The translations under genes and the position numbers were made by a program. From assembly GCF_000023125.1 (NCBI RefSeq), contig NC_013037.1, positions 2,728,001 through 2,792,000 of the forward strand: a DNA stretch of 64,000 bases. Reading direction: 5' to 3'. Positions 1-8,381 of the stretch are shown here, piece by piece. The stretch is from Dyadobacter fermentans DSM 18053. GTDB taxonomy: Bacteria; Bacteroidota; Bacteroidia; Cytophagales; Spirosomataceae. The stretch's first letter is position 1. Each line of letters starts with the position of its first letter. Below the pieces are notes generated by a model. That model saw only the letters and a program-made list of their open reading frames with translations. It was not told the DNA's origin and searched no databases.

Positions 1-86
1 GAGGCAGCAATGTTGCATCCGGCCCTCATTTTTATCAACAACGTGTTACAAAATGCATTACCGGGAACTGTCTCAACAAGCAAAAG

Positions 87-124
87 CAAGCCGCTGCCCC
101 GGTTTTCACCCGAACAGCGGCTTG
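87..124 (-). terminator. Candidate terminator after SusC/SusD locus A
   Basis: A 10-bp perfect inverted repeat (CAAGCCGCTG at 87-96, CAGCGGCTTG at 115-124) lies just downstream of the SusD stop codon. Read on the minus strand the stem is followed by CTTTTGCTTG, a moderately T-rich tail. It fits an intrinsic terminator for the sigma-FecR-SusC-SusD unit to its right. Positions 1-86 hold nothing I can name. Confidence 0.6.
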
Positions 125-140
125 AAATTTTCGATTGAAA

Positions 141-1874
141 TTAATATCCCGGATTCTGGCGCATGTTCACATTTGAAGTCATTTCCGTCACCGGAATCGG
201 CTGGGCGTAGTCGGTTGCGTTCCATTGGATGGGGCCGCCGCGGACTTTCTGGTAGTAAGCGGCTTCCTTGTCACCGATTTTCCAACGGCACACATCGAAC
301 CACCAGTTGAACTCCCCGAAAAACTCGGCCCAGCGTTCGTATTTCAGCGGATCGTTTTTCAGGACATCGTCGGAGGCCTTGGTAGCGTCCGTGAGGCTCT
401 TGTAATCCATTGCCGACGGCTTATCTACCGGCAGGCTGTACGCGCGGCGCTTCACCCTGTTGATGTATTCCAGCGCACCGGCATTGTCGCCCGTGCGGGC
501 AAGCGTTTCGGCGTAGAGCAGGTAAATGTCGGCCAACCGCAGCCAGAGGATATTGCTGCCGTTTGCCCGATTGATTTCCAGCTCTGTTCCGTTCAAATTG
601 ATGTATTTCCGGAAACTCCATGCCTCCATATCCAGCTCGTTGATATCCAGATAATGCGAAATGGGCCGCTTCGTGCCGCTCACCACCATCGAATCGACGT
701 AAGGTTGCAGGCAGGCTACCCAAAGCCGCGGATCGACGGTTTTATTGTTTCGCGCGGCGATGGATTTGGTGATATAGGACTGATCCACGTTCGAGATGTT
801 CGGCGACGTCGTGCCGGGCTTGAAATAATGGCCTTCGTCGAAGCCGAAACGGGTGATATTTTTCGCGTGCGGAAACACGTTTGACCAGGCCGAAGCAATG
901 GGCGTGCCGTTAGCGCCGACATACGACGGCGATATCAGCGTTCCCATCATCGAGCCCATAGAAAGGTCTGTGGCGCCCGCGAAGCTCATGTCCACATTCA
1001 GGTTCAGCTCGAAAAGCGATTCGGAATTGAACTCGTTTTGCCCGTTAAACATCGTTTTGTACACATCAAACGGTACCAGCGACTTACCGCTCTCGGTGAT
1101 CACATTGCCGAGTGTGGTTTTGGCATTATTCCAATCCTCCGTAAACACGTAAGTTTTGCCCAAAAACCCTTTCACACCCCACTCATCGACCTTGTGGCGA
1201 TCGGTAACAGCGGTCCATTTCTGGCCTTTCAGCAAAGTTTCGGCTTGTTTGAGGTCATTGATGATAAAATCCCAGCATTGCCGCACGGTGGAGCGCGATA
1301 CCTGAGTTTTGGACAAATCGTTTGCCACCGTTTCCTGGATCGGCACGCCCATCATATCGCCGCCTTTGCCGTCCACGATGAAGCTCTCGCCCCAGAAAGT
1401 GGTCAGGTAAAAGTAGTACCACGCCCGCAGGAACAATGCCTGCCCTTTGATCAGGCTGATAGCCGCCTTATCGGCCTCGGTAGCATTCTGGTTCACCTTT
1501 TCGACGCCCGCCAGCAGCGTGTTGCACCGCTGCACGCCGCGCCAGAGATCAGGCCAGATTTGCAGCAGGAAGTTATCGCTCGGCAGCGCATTGTTTTGCG
1601 CCATCTGGATCCAGTTTGGTGAGCCCTGCCAGCTGAGATCGCAGGTGTGGTCCCACAGATAGGTGCTGTAAGGCCCCATCGCACGCCCGAATGTGCCCGC
1701 CGCGTGTTGCGTCGCATAGGCACCCGCGAGGAGCTGTTCTAGGTCCGAAACTTTGGTGGGATAGGCCGAAGTAGCAATGGCCGTCGGGTTTTCGACATCC
1801 ACAAAACTTTGTTTACAAGCCGCCACAAGCCCCAACATGACCAGTAACGACAGTTTAATGCATATTTTCATCAT
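141..1874 (-). CDS. SusD/RagB-family outer-membrane lipoprotein (locus A)
   Basis: A 577-residue surface lipoprotein that, by family knowledge, binds a glycan or other nutrient and caps the SusC channel encoded just upstream. The N-terminus is a lipoprotein signal peptide with a lipobox ending in Cys20 (GLVAAC). The tetratricopeptide-like alpha-helical body carries the family phrase FLRAWYYFYL near residue 150, WLRLADIYLLYAETLARTG in the C-terminal half, and the typical ending RQNPGY. The start is the first of two adjacent ATG codons. It follows the SusC gene by 15 nt, so the two are co-transcribed. The ligand cannot be told from sequence. Confidence 0.95.
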   Translation of the reverse strand: MMKICIKLSLLVMLGLVAACKQSFVDVENPTAIATSAYPTKVSDLEQLLAGAYATQHAAGTFGRAMGPYSTYLWDHTCDLSWQGSPNWIQMAQNNALPSDNFLLQIWPDLWRGVQRCNTLLAGVEKVNQNATEADKAAISLIKGQALFLRAWYYFYLTTFWGESFIVDGKGGDMMGVPIQETVANDLSKTQVSRSTVRQCWDFIINDLKQAETLLKGQKWTAVTDRHKVDEWGVKGFLGKTYVFTEDWNNAKTTLGNVITESGKSLVPFDVYKTMFNGQNEFNSESLFELNLNVDMSFAGATDLSMGSMMGTLISPSYVGANGTPIASAWSNVFPHAKNITRFGFDEGHYFKPGTTSPNISNVDQSYITKSIAARNNKTVDPRLWVACLQPYVDSMVVSGTKRPISHYLDINELDMEAWSFRKYINLNGTELEINRANGSNILWLRLADIYLLYAETLARTGDNAGALEYINRVKRRAYSLPVDKPSAMDYKSLTDATKASDDVLKNDPLKYERWAEFFGEFNWWFDVCRWKIGDKEAAYYQKVRGGPIQWNATDYAQPIPVTEMTSNVNMRQNPGY

Positions 1875-1889
1875 TCGTCTGTTTGAATG

Positions 1890-4800
1890 TTAGAAACTGA
1901 GACTGAGACCCATCGAAAGCAGCATCGAACGCGGGTAGGAGAAAATCGTGTCGATGCCCCGCGCCGTGGTCCCGTTACGCCCGAGCACTTCGGGATCGAG
2001 GCCCGAGTACTTCGTGAGTGTAAACAGATTCTGCCCCTGCGCGTAAATGCGCAGCCCCTGCATATGCAATGCTTTCAGCTGACTGCTGGAAAACATGTAG
2101 CCGATTTGCAGGTTCCGGAGTTTCAGGAACGAGCCGTCCTCCACGAAATAGCTCGAAATGCGCCCGTAATTCGAGTTCGGGTCGCGCGTGAATGCGCCCG
2201 ACGCCGACGTGGCCCCTACCCGCGGCTGGTCGGTAAGGCCGTTGCCGTTGAAGAACGAAGAGTTCAGGATGTCGCGGGTCGAGGTGTGATCGCCGTAGAA
2301 ATACTCGGTGTAGTACTTGTTGCCGTTGTACACATCCACTCCCTGCATGCCTTGCAGCAACGCGGTGAGTTCGATGCCTTTCCAGCCCAGGTTGAGCGTG
2401 AGGCCATAGGTGAGTTTCGGCCAGGGGTTGCCGATGAACGTTTTGTCGAGCGTGGTAATGCGCCCGTCGCCATTCACATCCCTGAAACGCAGGTCGCCCG
2501 CCGCCGTGCCCGGGTTCTGATAGTAAACCGCGGTTGATCCCGCTGCCTGCTGAACCCTTTCGTTCAGGGATTGGACTTCGGCGTCGCTTTGGAAAATGCC
2601 GTCGACCTGGTAGCCGTAAAACTGGCTCATCGGGTTGCCCACCTGCGTCCGTCCGGCATTGCCGTCGAGGTCGTTGCCCGCCACCCCGTCGCTGATCGGA
2701 TTGTTGTTATTCCCGTCCAGCTGTTTCACGAGATTCTTGTTGTAGGCTGCATTGATGGCCAGCGAGTAGGTAAAATCTCCCTTTTGCCCCCGGTAATCGG
2801 CGGCGAGTTCGAGGCCTTTGTTGCTCATCTGGCCGATATTGGTAAAAACCGATGTGCCCCCGAAGCCGGCCGTGGGCGCTACGGGCACCCGGTAGATCAT
2901 CCCCTGGGTCTGGCGGCTGTACCAATCGAGCGTGATGTTCAATGCATTGCGGAGCAGCCCCACATCCACGCCGACGTCGGTCTGCAATACGGATTCCCAA
3001 CGGATGTTTTCGTTCACGAGCTGGGCCGTGAGCGCGTACCCTTTCGAACGGGAACCGTCGGCCAGGCCCATGGCATTGGTACCGCCGCTGCCGCCGTACG
3101 ACGACTGGTAGGTATATTGCGGAATGTTGCTCGTGCTGCCCAGTTTGCCATAACTCGCCCGCAGTTTCAGGTTCGACACCGCAGGCAGGTTATCCCGCAA
3201 AAATGCCTCCTCGCTGAGCTTCCAGCCCACCGATGCCGATGGAAACACGCCCCATTTGTTGGCCGGGCCAAAGCGGTCGGAGCCATCGCGGCGGACCGTC
3301 GCCGTGAGCAGGTATTTACCCGAATAGGTATAATTGATCCGCCCGAACTGCGACAGCAGACGCGTTTCCGGCAGCTCGGCGCCGTTGGTCACATAGCTGG
3401 CGGGATTGGTCGTTAACCCCAGATTATAAGTCACATACGGAAATCCCTGCGCCTCGCCGTGCAATGTACTAAGGTCGGATTTGTAAGCTTCATATCCCGC
3501 AAGCGCCTTGATTTCGTGCTGCTTGAATGTTTGGGCGTAGGTAAGCACGAAGTTGGCGGTGAGGTTGCGCTGGTTGTTGATATCCCGGCCCAGAAACGCA
3601 TTGCGGTTGGCAATAATGCCGTAATCGAATGCCTCCGTGAATTTCAGGTTCTTCGCGTTGTACACCGATGCCCCGAATGTGGCACGAAAGCTGAGCGCCG
3701 GAATGATCTGCCAGTCGGCATACACATTGCCCTCGACGGCGTACGTTTGGTTCGACATGTGGTTTTGCCGCTCCTGCCCCACGAGGTTAGGTCCGCCGAA
3801 AAAGCTGCCCGTTTTGGCCCAGCCGCCGTAGCTGTTGGAAGGGTCGTAAATGCCCACCACCGGCGCCGAACGGAACGGGTATGTGGCGCTCACGGTCGGA
3901 TTGATCTCCGTCATCCAGGCGTACATCGTCTCCCCTACTTTCAGTTTCGAATTGAGCTTGTAATCCGAATTCGTCCTTAAACCGTAGCGTTTGAACCAGT
4001 TATCAATGATCGTGCCGCCTTCCTTCTGGTAATTGGCGGAAATGTAGTAATTGCTCTTGGCCGAAGCGCCCGACAAGTCGAGCGAATAGCTTTGCTCCAC
4101 GCCGTTGGAATAAAGTGCGTCGATCCAGTCGGTATCCGGCAGCGATGCGGGGTCTCCCCAGCCGCCGGTAGCCACGCCAAAAGCGGTCTTGGCTTTGTAA
4201 TAATCATTGGTATTCAATAATTTGTACAAATTCACGGGCTTTCTCACTCCGTAGTTCGCATTGAGGTTAATGCTCATCTTGTCCATCGACGTGCCGCGCT
4301 TGGTCGTAACCAGCACCACGCCGCCTGCCGCCTGTGCGCCGTAAATGGCTGCTGCGCTGGCGTCTTTCAGGATTTCGATGGATTCCACATCCTGCAAATT
4401 GAAGTTATTGCCTGCCGACATCCGGATGCCGTCCACAATGTAAAGCGGCGCCATTCCGCCGATGGACCCCGCCCCGCGGATGATAATGTCCGAATTAGCC
4501 CCCGGCGAACCGTCGTTGCGCGTGACCTGCACGCCTGCGGCACGTCCCTGCAAGGCCTCGTTCACACTTCTTACGGGGAGGTTTTTAATCTCGTTCGCTT
4601 TCACGGTCGACACCGAGCCTGTGAGGTCGGAGCGCTTTTGCGTGCCATAGCCCACCACCACCACCTCTTCCAGGGCCTTAGTATCCACTTTCAATGTCAC
4701 GTTCATCACCGAGCGGCTGCCCACCTCGATTTCCTGCGGCATATAGCCTACAAACGAAAAGATCAGGGATGCAGGACTGTCGCCCACGTCGATGCGGAAC

Positions 4801-5321
4801 GTACCGTCGGCCTGCGTGGTGGTCCCGGTTTGGGTGCCTTTCACGAGAATGCTCACACCGGGCAATGCCGCGCCGGATTCGTCACTCACTTTTCCGGTCA
4901 CCCATTTTTCGAATGCTTCCGTTTCCTCCATCCCTTCCTGCTTTCGCAGGCCCTGGCCGGGTTCGCGGGTGAGGATAATGTATTTTCCCGATGAATTATA
5001 ACTGATTCCCAGCGGTTTGAGCAGCTTGTCCAGCACTGCTGCAAGGGGTTCGTTGTGCACAACCAGGCTCACATTCCCGCTTTTTTGCAGGAGAGCGGGC
5101 TCGTAGCTGAACTTTACTTTGGCCGATTTCTCGATCCGCGTCAGGGCCGCCCTGACGTCCTGGTTAACGAGCGTCACCGTCACCGGGCGCGTAAGCATTT
5201 CCTGTGCAAAGCCATCGCCGGCCACACTGACACTGAACGTCAGCATGACCAGAAAAAGATGAAAACAGGAGATTTTAACCATAGCTATCATGATCTCGAC
5301 AGGCAGTCGATGTTTTTTCAT
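1890..5321 (-). CDS. SusC/RagA-family TonB-dependent receptor with STN signalling domain (locus A)
   Basis: An outer-membrane TonB-dependent importer of about 1143 residues. Order of parts: N-terminal signal region (residues 1-40), STN domain (about 45-105, the periplasmic domain that contacts FecR-type anti-sigma factors), carboxypeptidase-regulatory-like domain (about 130-215), plug with the SusC signature LEEVVVVGYGTQ, then a 22-strand barrel ending LSMGLSLSF. I chose the ATG at 5321 (MKKHRLPVE) over an in-frame start 108 nt upstream, because the upstream part runs into an inverted-repeat leader and AAAGG sits just before the chosen ATG. The STN domain plus upstream sigma and FecR genes imply trans-envelope self-regulation. 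Substrate unknown. Confidence 0.95.
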   Translation of the reverse strand: MKKHRLPVEIMIAMVKISCFHLFLVMLTFSVSVAGDGFAQEMLTRPVTVTLVNQDVRAALTRIEKSAKVKFSYEPALLQKSGNVSLVVHNEPLAAVLDKLLKPLGISYNSSGKYIILTREPGQGLRKQEGMEETEAFEKWVTGKVSDESGAALPGVSILVKGTQTGTTTQADGTFRIDVGDSPASLIFSFVGYMPQEIEVGSRSVMNVTLKVDTKALEEVVVVGYGTQKRSDLTGSVSTVKANEIKNLPVRSVNEALQGRAAGVQVTRNDGSPGANSDIIIRGAGSIGGMAPLYIVDGIRMSAGNNFNLQDVESIEILKDASAAAIYGAQAAGGVVLVTTKRGTSMDKMSINLNANYGVRKPVNLYKLLNTNDYYKAKTAFGVATGGWGDPASLPDTDWIDALYSNGVEQSYSLDLSGASAKSNYYISANYQKEGGTIIDNWFKRYGLRTNSDYKLNSKLKVGETMYAWMTEINPTVSATYPFRSAPVVGIYDPSNSYGGWAKTGSFFGGPNLVGQERQNHMSNQTYAVEGNVYADWQIIPALSFRATFGASVYNAKNLKFTEAFDYGIIANRNAFLGRDINNQRNLTANFVLTYAQTFKQHEIKALAGYEAYKSDLSTLHGEAQGFPYVTYNLGLTTNPASYVTNGAELPETRLLSQFGRINYTYSGKYLLTATVRRDGSDRFGPANKWGVFPSASVGWKLSEEAFLRDNLPAVSNLKLRASYGKLGSTSNIPQYTYQSSYGGSGGTNAMGLADGSRSKGYALTAQLVNENIRWESVLQTDVGVDVGLLRNALNITLDWYSRQTQGMIYRVPVAPTAGFGGTSVFTNIGQMSNKGLELAADYRGQKGDFTYSLAINAAYNKNLVKQLDGNNNNPISDGVAGNDLDGNAGRTQVGNPMSQFYGYQVDGIFQSDAEVQSLNERVQQAAGSTAVYYQNPGTAAGDLRFRDVNGDGRITTLDKTFIGNPWPKLTYGLTLNLGWKGIELTALLQGMQGVDVYNGNKYYTEYFYGDHTSTRDILNSSFFNGNGLTDQPRVGATSASGAFTRDPNSNYGRISSYFVEDGSFLKLRNLQIGYMFSSSQLKALHMQGLRIYAQGQNLFTLTKYSGLDPEVLGRNGTTARGIDTIFSYPRSMLLSMGLSLSF

Positions 5322-5368
5322 ACCTTTGATCGTTTTGTGATTTTCCCGTAAAGATTTTTGCAAAACCG

Positions 5369-5479
5369 GCTCCCTGATCTTGCCACAGATGTCCGGGGAG
5401 CTAGTATCGGGCCGGCAATGTTTCCGCATTGCCGGCTTTTTTTGTGTAAGCCTATGTCATAATGGGTCAGGGTTTAGGG
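5369..5479 (-). promoter_or_regulatory. Structured leader between fecR and susC (locus A)
   Basis: Read 5' to 3' on the minus strand: CCCTAAACCCT (5479-5469, overlapping the fecR stop), the near-palindrome TATGACATA (5461-5453), A7 (5443-5437), hairpin 1 with a 10-bp stem (5436-5427 and 5420-5411) and loop CGGAAA, then an outer stem GCTCCC (5401-5396) and GGGAGC (5374-5369) enclosing an ATCT/AGAT mini-hairpin. The last arm lies 47 nt before the SusC ATG. The same ordered elements recur in locus C, and the outer stem also in locus B. Hairpin 1 has no T-run on the operon strand, so it is not a standard intrinsic terminator for this operon. A regulatory RNA role is inference. Confidence 0.5.
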
Positions 5480-6571
5480 TGATGTATTTTTTCCGGAATC
5501 CTGCTTGCCGATGAGAATGCGCGCATCGACGATCTGATACGACATTCCCATGGTTTTGCAGATCACGTCGAGCTTCTCATAAAGGCTTTCGTCTTCCAGG
5601 CTCACTTGCAGCGACCGCCCCTTCACCAGCTCGGCATCGAAGATAATCTCCACGCCATAAGCCTCCTGCAACACCTGAAACACCTCCTGCAAGGGTGTAT
5701 TATCGAATTCAAACGAACTGCGCGGGGCCGATTCCACGATCACCGGCTTTTCCACGAGGGTCTTGTTGAAATGCAATTCTTCCCGCAGGAACTCGGCTTG
5801 CTGGTTTGCCGTCAATATCAGCCCAGTAAGCCGCGAATTCCCCGAATTTTCTTCATAATCCTTCTTCCCGAACACAGAAACCTTGCCCGTCACCACCGAT
5901 ACGATCACTTTCGGGGCACTAACGTACGCCTTTATACGAAAGCTCGTCCCGAGTACCTTGGTCACGGTCTCATTGGCATAGATCAGGAAAGGCCGGCCGG
6001 TATCGCGCTGGACGTCGAAAAACGCTTCGCCGCTCAACTGCACTACCCTTTCGCGGGCGGAGAACCTGGCCGGGTACACCAGCTTGCTGTCCTTGCCGAG
6101 GGTAATGCGTGAGCCGTCGGGCAGGAGCACCTGCCTGGCGCTGTCGCTCGTGTTGATTGCCTCGCGCATTTCGCCGGTCAGCGATTTGTCGGGCTGTAAG
6201 GTCGCTATCTCCTGCGCATGTTCCGCATTCCGAAGCCAGAGCCCGAGCGCGGCCGCCAGTAGCAGCAGCGATGCCGCCACGTGCCAGGCTTTCACCCGCC
6301 GCCAGATCGCGAACCGTACGGGGCGCGTCCGGTGATCGACCCGCTCCCAGATTTCACGGGCCAGCAGGTCGTCGCGCGTGGCGGGGTCATCTGCATGCAA
6401 ATCCTGCACGAGCGACCGCGCGGCCAGGATCTTATCGGTTTTTTCGGGATGTGCGGCCAGGTAATCGTCCCAGAAAGCCTCATGCGCAGGGTCGGTTTTC
6501 AAAACCCAATGCTGGAAGGTTTCTTCGAATGCAAAATCTTCAATATCGTAATCGGCAAAATCTCCTGCCAT
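5474..6571 (-). CDS. FecR-family anti-sigma factor / signal transducer (locus A)
   Basis: A 365-residue inner-membrane protein. The cytoplasmic N-terminal part (1-95) should bind the ECF sigma factor, one membrane span lies at about 97-113 (WHVAASLLLLAAALGLWL), and the periplasmic FecR domain follows (about 140-260, with LPDGSRITLGKDSKLVYP and GEAFFDVQRD). The C-terminal DUF4974-type domain (about 295-355, PLQEVFQVLQEAYGVEI) resembles STN. By family knowledge it receives the signal from the STN domain of the neighbouring SusC. The sigma gene is 73 nt upstream and susC about 150 nt downstream, separated by a structured leader. Confidence 0.93.
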   Translation of the reverse strand: MAGDFADYDIEDFAFEETFQHWVLKTDPAHEAFWDDYLAAHPEKTDKILAARSLVQDLHADDPATRDDLLAREIWERVDHRTRPVRFAIWRRVKAWHVAASLLLLAAALGLWLRNAEHAQEIATLQPDKSLTGEMREAINTSDSARQVLLPDGSRITLGKDSKLVYPARFSARERVVQLSGEAFFDVQRDTGRPFLIYANETVTKVLGTSFRIKAYVSAPKVIVSVVTGKVSVFGKKDYEENSGNSRLTGLILTANQQAEFLREELHFNKTLVEKPVIVESAPRSSFEFDNTPLQEVFQVLQEAYGVEIIFDAELVKGRSLQVSLEDESLYEKLDVICKTMGMSYQIVDARILIGKQDSGKNTSP

Positions 6572-6644
6572 GGCGAATCCGTTTCGGTTGATATACCCCA
6601 GTGCAGATTACGCCGCGTTTTAATCCATTTTTTCAGAAAAATTT

Positions 6645-7247
6645 TCAGGATTTCATGAAAAAAGAAAACAAAACTGGGATAATGGACGATAAATGCATGA
6701 TTTCGCGCAGCGTTTTAAGGCCGGTGTAGATGAATTTGCAGGCCGACTGGTAGTTGACGCCCATGATGCGCGCCACCTCTTCGTTGTTGAGCTCGTGGAA
6801 AAAACGCAGGTGAATGGCTTCCTGCTGCCGCTTCGGCAACTGTGCCAATGCTGTTTCGAGCTGCTTCGACTGCCGCGTCAGCGTTTCCTGGCGCACCGTC
6901 TGGTTCTCGAAATGATCGTCGTGGGTTTCCATACGCTCGTCGTCGAGGCTTTCGGACTGCTCGAAGCGGAGGTGCTTCACGAGTTTGTATCGGAGCGATT
7001 TGAGCAGGTAAAACCGCAGCGAGCGGATTTCCGGGAGTTGCTCCCGGTTTTCCCAAAGTTCAACAAAAAGGTCCTGAGTGCAGTCCTGAATGAGGTTTCG
7101 GTTGCTGGTAACCTTGTAGCCATAGCGGATGAGGTGGTGCACGTGCCCCTGGTAAACACGCGCAAATGCACCCCGGTCGCCTTTCTGGAATGCTTCCCAG
7201 AGGCCCGCGTCGTCATTTCCCCCGAACCCGTCAATGGATGTCGCCAT
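6645..7247 (-). CDS. ECF RNA polymerase sigma factor (locus A)
   Basis: A sigma-70 family extracytoplasmic-function factor of about 200 residues. Region 2 is seen in QKGDRGAFARVYQGHV and QDCTQDLFVELWENRE. Region 4 is seen in LAQLPKRQQEAIHLRFFHEL followed by a helix-turn-helix (NNEEVARIMGVNYQSACKFI). I chose ATG 7247 (MATSIDGFGG); the upstream in-frame extension is low-complexity and contains a promoter-like box. It should direct transcription of the SusC/SusD genes once released by FecR. Typical of Bacteroidota sigma-FecR-SusC cassettes. Confidence 0.92.
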   Translation of the reverse strand: MATSIDGFGGNDDAGLWEAFQKGDRGAFARVYQGHVHHLIRYGYKVTSNRNLIQDCTQDLFVELWENREQLPEIRSLRFYLLKSLRYKLVKHLRFEQSESLDDERMETHDDHFENQTVRQETLTRQSKQLETALAQLPKRQQEAIHLRFFHELNNEEVARIMGVNYQSACKFIYTGLKTLREIMHLSSIIPVLFSFFMKS

Positions 7248-7293
7248 GGCAGATGTGATTACCATTTGGCAATGGCATTGTAAAGTGAGAGGG

Positions 7294-7301
7294 CAAAAAT
7301 A
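7294..7301 (-). promoter_or_regulatory. Candidate -7 promoter box of the locus A sigma gene
   Basis: On the minus strand the sequence is TATTTTTG, an exact match to the Bacteroidota -7 consensus TAnnTTTG, about 47 nt before the sigma start. A TTTC lies about 22 nt upstream where the -33 TTTG is expected, one mismatch off. Confidence 0.5.
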
Positions 7302-7399
7302 ACGACTACTTGAATATTTTAGTGAAAATTTATTAAAAAAATAATGACAACCAGGGAGATACGCAGGCATTGCGGCGCCGTCAGCTACTTCGGGCGCTC

Positions 7400-8083
7400 T
7401 TAATCTCTGATCGACGTGGTAATGTCGATATGGGCCTCAGCCACGTCGCCGATGAAGCTCGGGTGATCGTCGAGCTCTTCGGATGTGACATCGTTATAAA
7501 TCAGGAACGCGGTGAGGCTTAAATATGCCGTCGGTCTGATCTCACCCATCACATTCTGGATCTGATACCTGGCCGGAAGTTCCAGCGAAATTTCGGTGGT
7601 AGCTCCCACGGGTATCGGTATGGCCAACGGGCTGCCGGTGACGGCGCTCTCGCCTGGGGTTGTGAGCGCGCTCACGCCGGAAACGTGCATGGAATACACC
7701 AGCTCGTAACCTGCCGACACCGGGAACGACGGGCCAGCCAACCTCTTCACGGTGGCTTTCACATCAAAGGTAAGCACGCCTATCTGGCCCACCGTGCTGG
7801 CCGACGGGTTGGAATCCATTTTGGCACGCGAGCGGTACAATATGATGTTCGGACTGGTGGGCGTCACCTCGCCGATCACCGAATTGTCTTTCGCGTAGAA
7901 GGTCAGCTTTTCGATCTTGAACTCGCAGGGATAGGCCCTTGGGCTACCATTAATTTTGGAACAGGCCGACTCGGGGTCGTTGGGAAGCTCGGGCACTTCG
8001 TGGTCGGTGCAGGACAGCGCTGCGACGAACAGGCCGTAAGTAAGCGCCAGCAGGGTGCGGACATAAAGCGTATTGTTTCTCAT
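7400..8083 (-). CDS. Hypothetical lipoprotein
   Basis: 227 residues, not recognised as a named family. The N-terminus is a lipoprotein signal peptide: a hydrophobic stretch at 9-24 and a lipobox ending in Cys25 (AALSC). Two further cysteines (near 41 and 52) could form a disulfide. The mature part is rich in alternating hydrophobic stretches (IGVLTFDVKATVKRL, AYLSLTAFLIYNDVT), suggesting a beta-sandwich. It is on the same strand as the sigma gene, which has its own promoter-like box in between, and diverges from the SusC at 8382. Either the sulfatase locus or locus A could own it; I see no decisive sign. Confidence 0.75.
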   Translation of the reverse strand: MRNNTLYVRTLLALTYGLFVAALSCTDHEVPELPNDPESACSKINGSPRAYPCEFKIEKLTFYAKDNSVIGEVTPTSPNIILYRSRAKMDSNPSASTVGQIGVLTFDVKATVKRLAGPSFPVSAGYELVYSMHVSGVSALTTPGESAVTGSPLAIPIPVGATTEISLELPARYQIQNVMGEIRPTAYLSLTAFLIYNDVTSEELDDHPSFIGDVAEAHIDITTSIRD

Positions 8084-8381
8084 TCGTTCTTGTGTTGAGA
8101 GTGTGACGATAGGACAATAACTAACTGATAGTCAAACTAAACAAAAGAAACGATAAGTCCGCCGATACCAGCCGGGCACTTATTGTGCGGTCAATAAATA
8201 GAACAAAATCTATAAACTAAATAGATTATTAACTTACTTTGCGGGCGCTATCCGGCTTTAAAGCCATCTTTGCTCTCCATTAAACTATAAAATATATAGA
8301 TCAACAAGTTTAATTCAAAAAATGCGCTCCTGCGGCCCCGGCACTACCTGTACTCTGTAAACGATTGAAAATTGACCCGTT
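8084..8381. other. Divergent intergenic region upstream of a lipoprotein gene and a susC gene
   Basis: AT-rich spacer between two divergent genes. It holds TTACTTTG on the plus strand (8234-8241) and TTAGTTTG on the minus strand (8140-8133), each one base off the TAnnTTTG consensus and facing outward towards its gene. It also holds a 12-bp perfect palindrome GGCTTTAAAGCC (8254-8265), a possible operator. No coding frame is convincing here. Confidence 0.35.

Noticed and set aside
5411..5443. Hairpin plus T7 reading as a plus-strand intrinsic terminator
   Set aside because: No plus-strand gene precedes it; both neighbouring genes are on the minus strand, and a comparable A-run plus hairpin occurs in locus C on the operon strand, so I treat it as part of a leader element.
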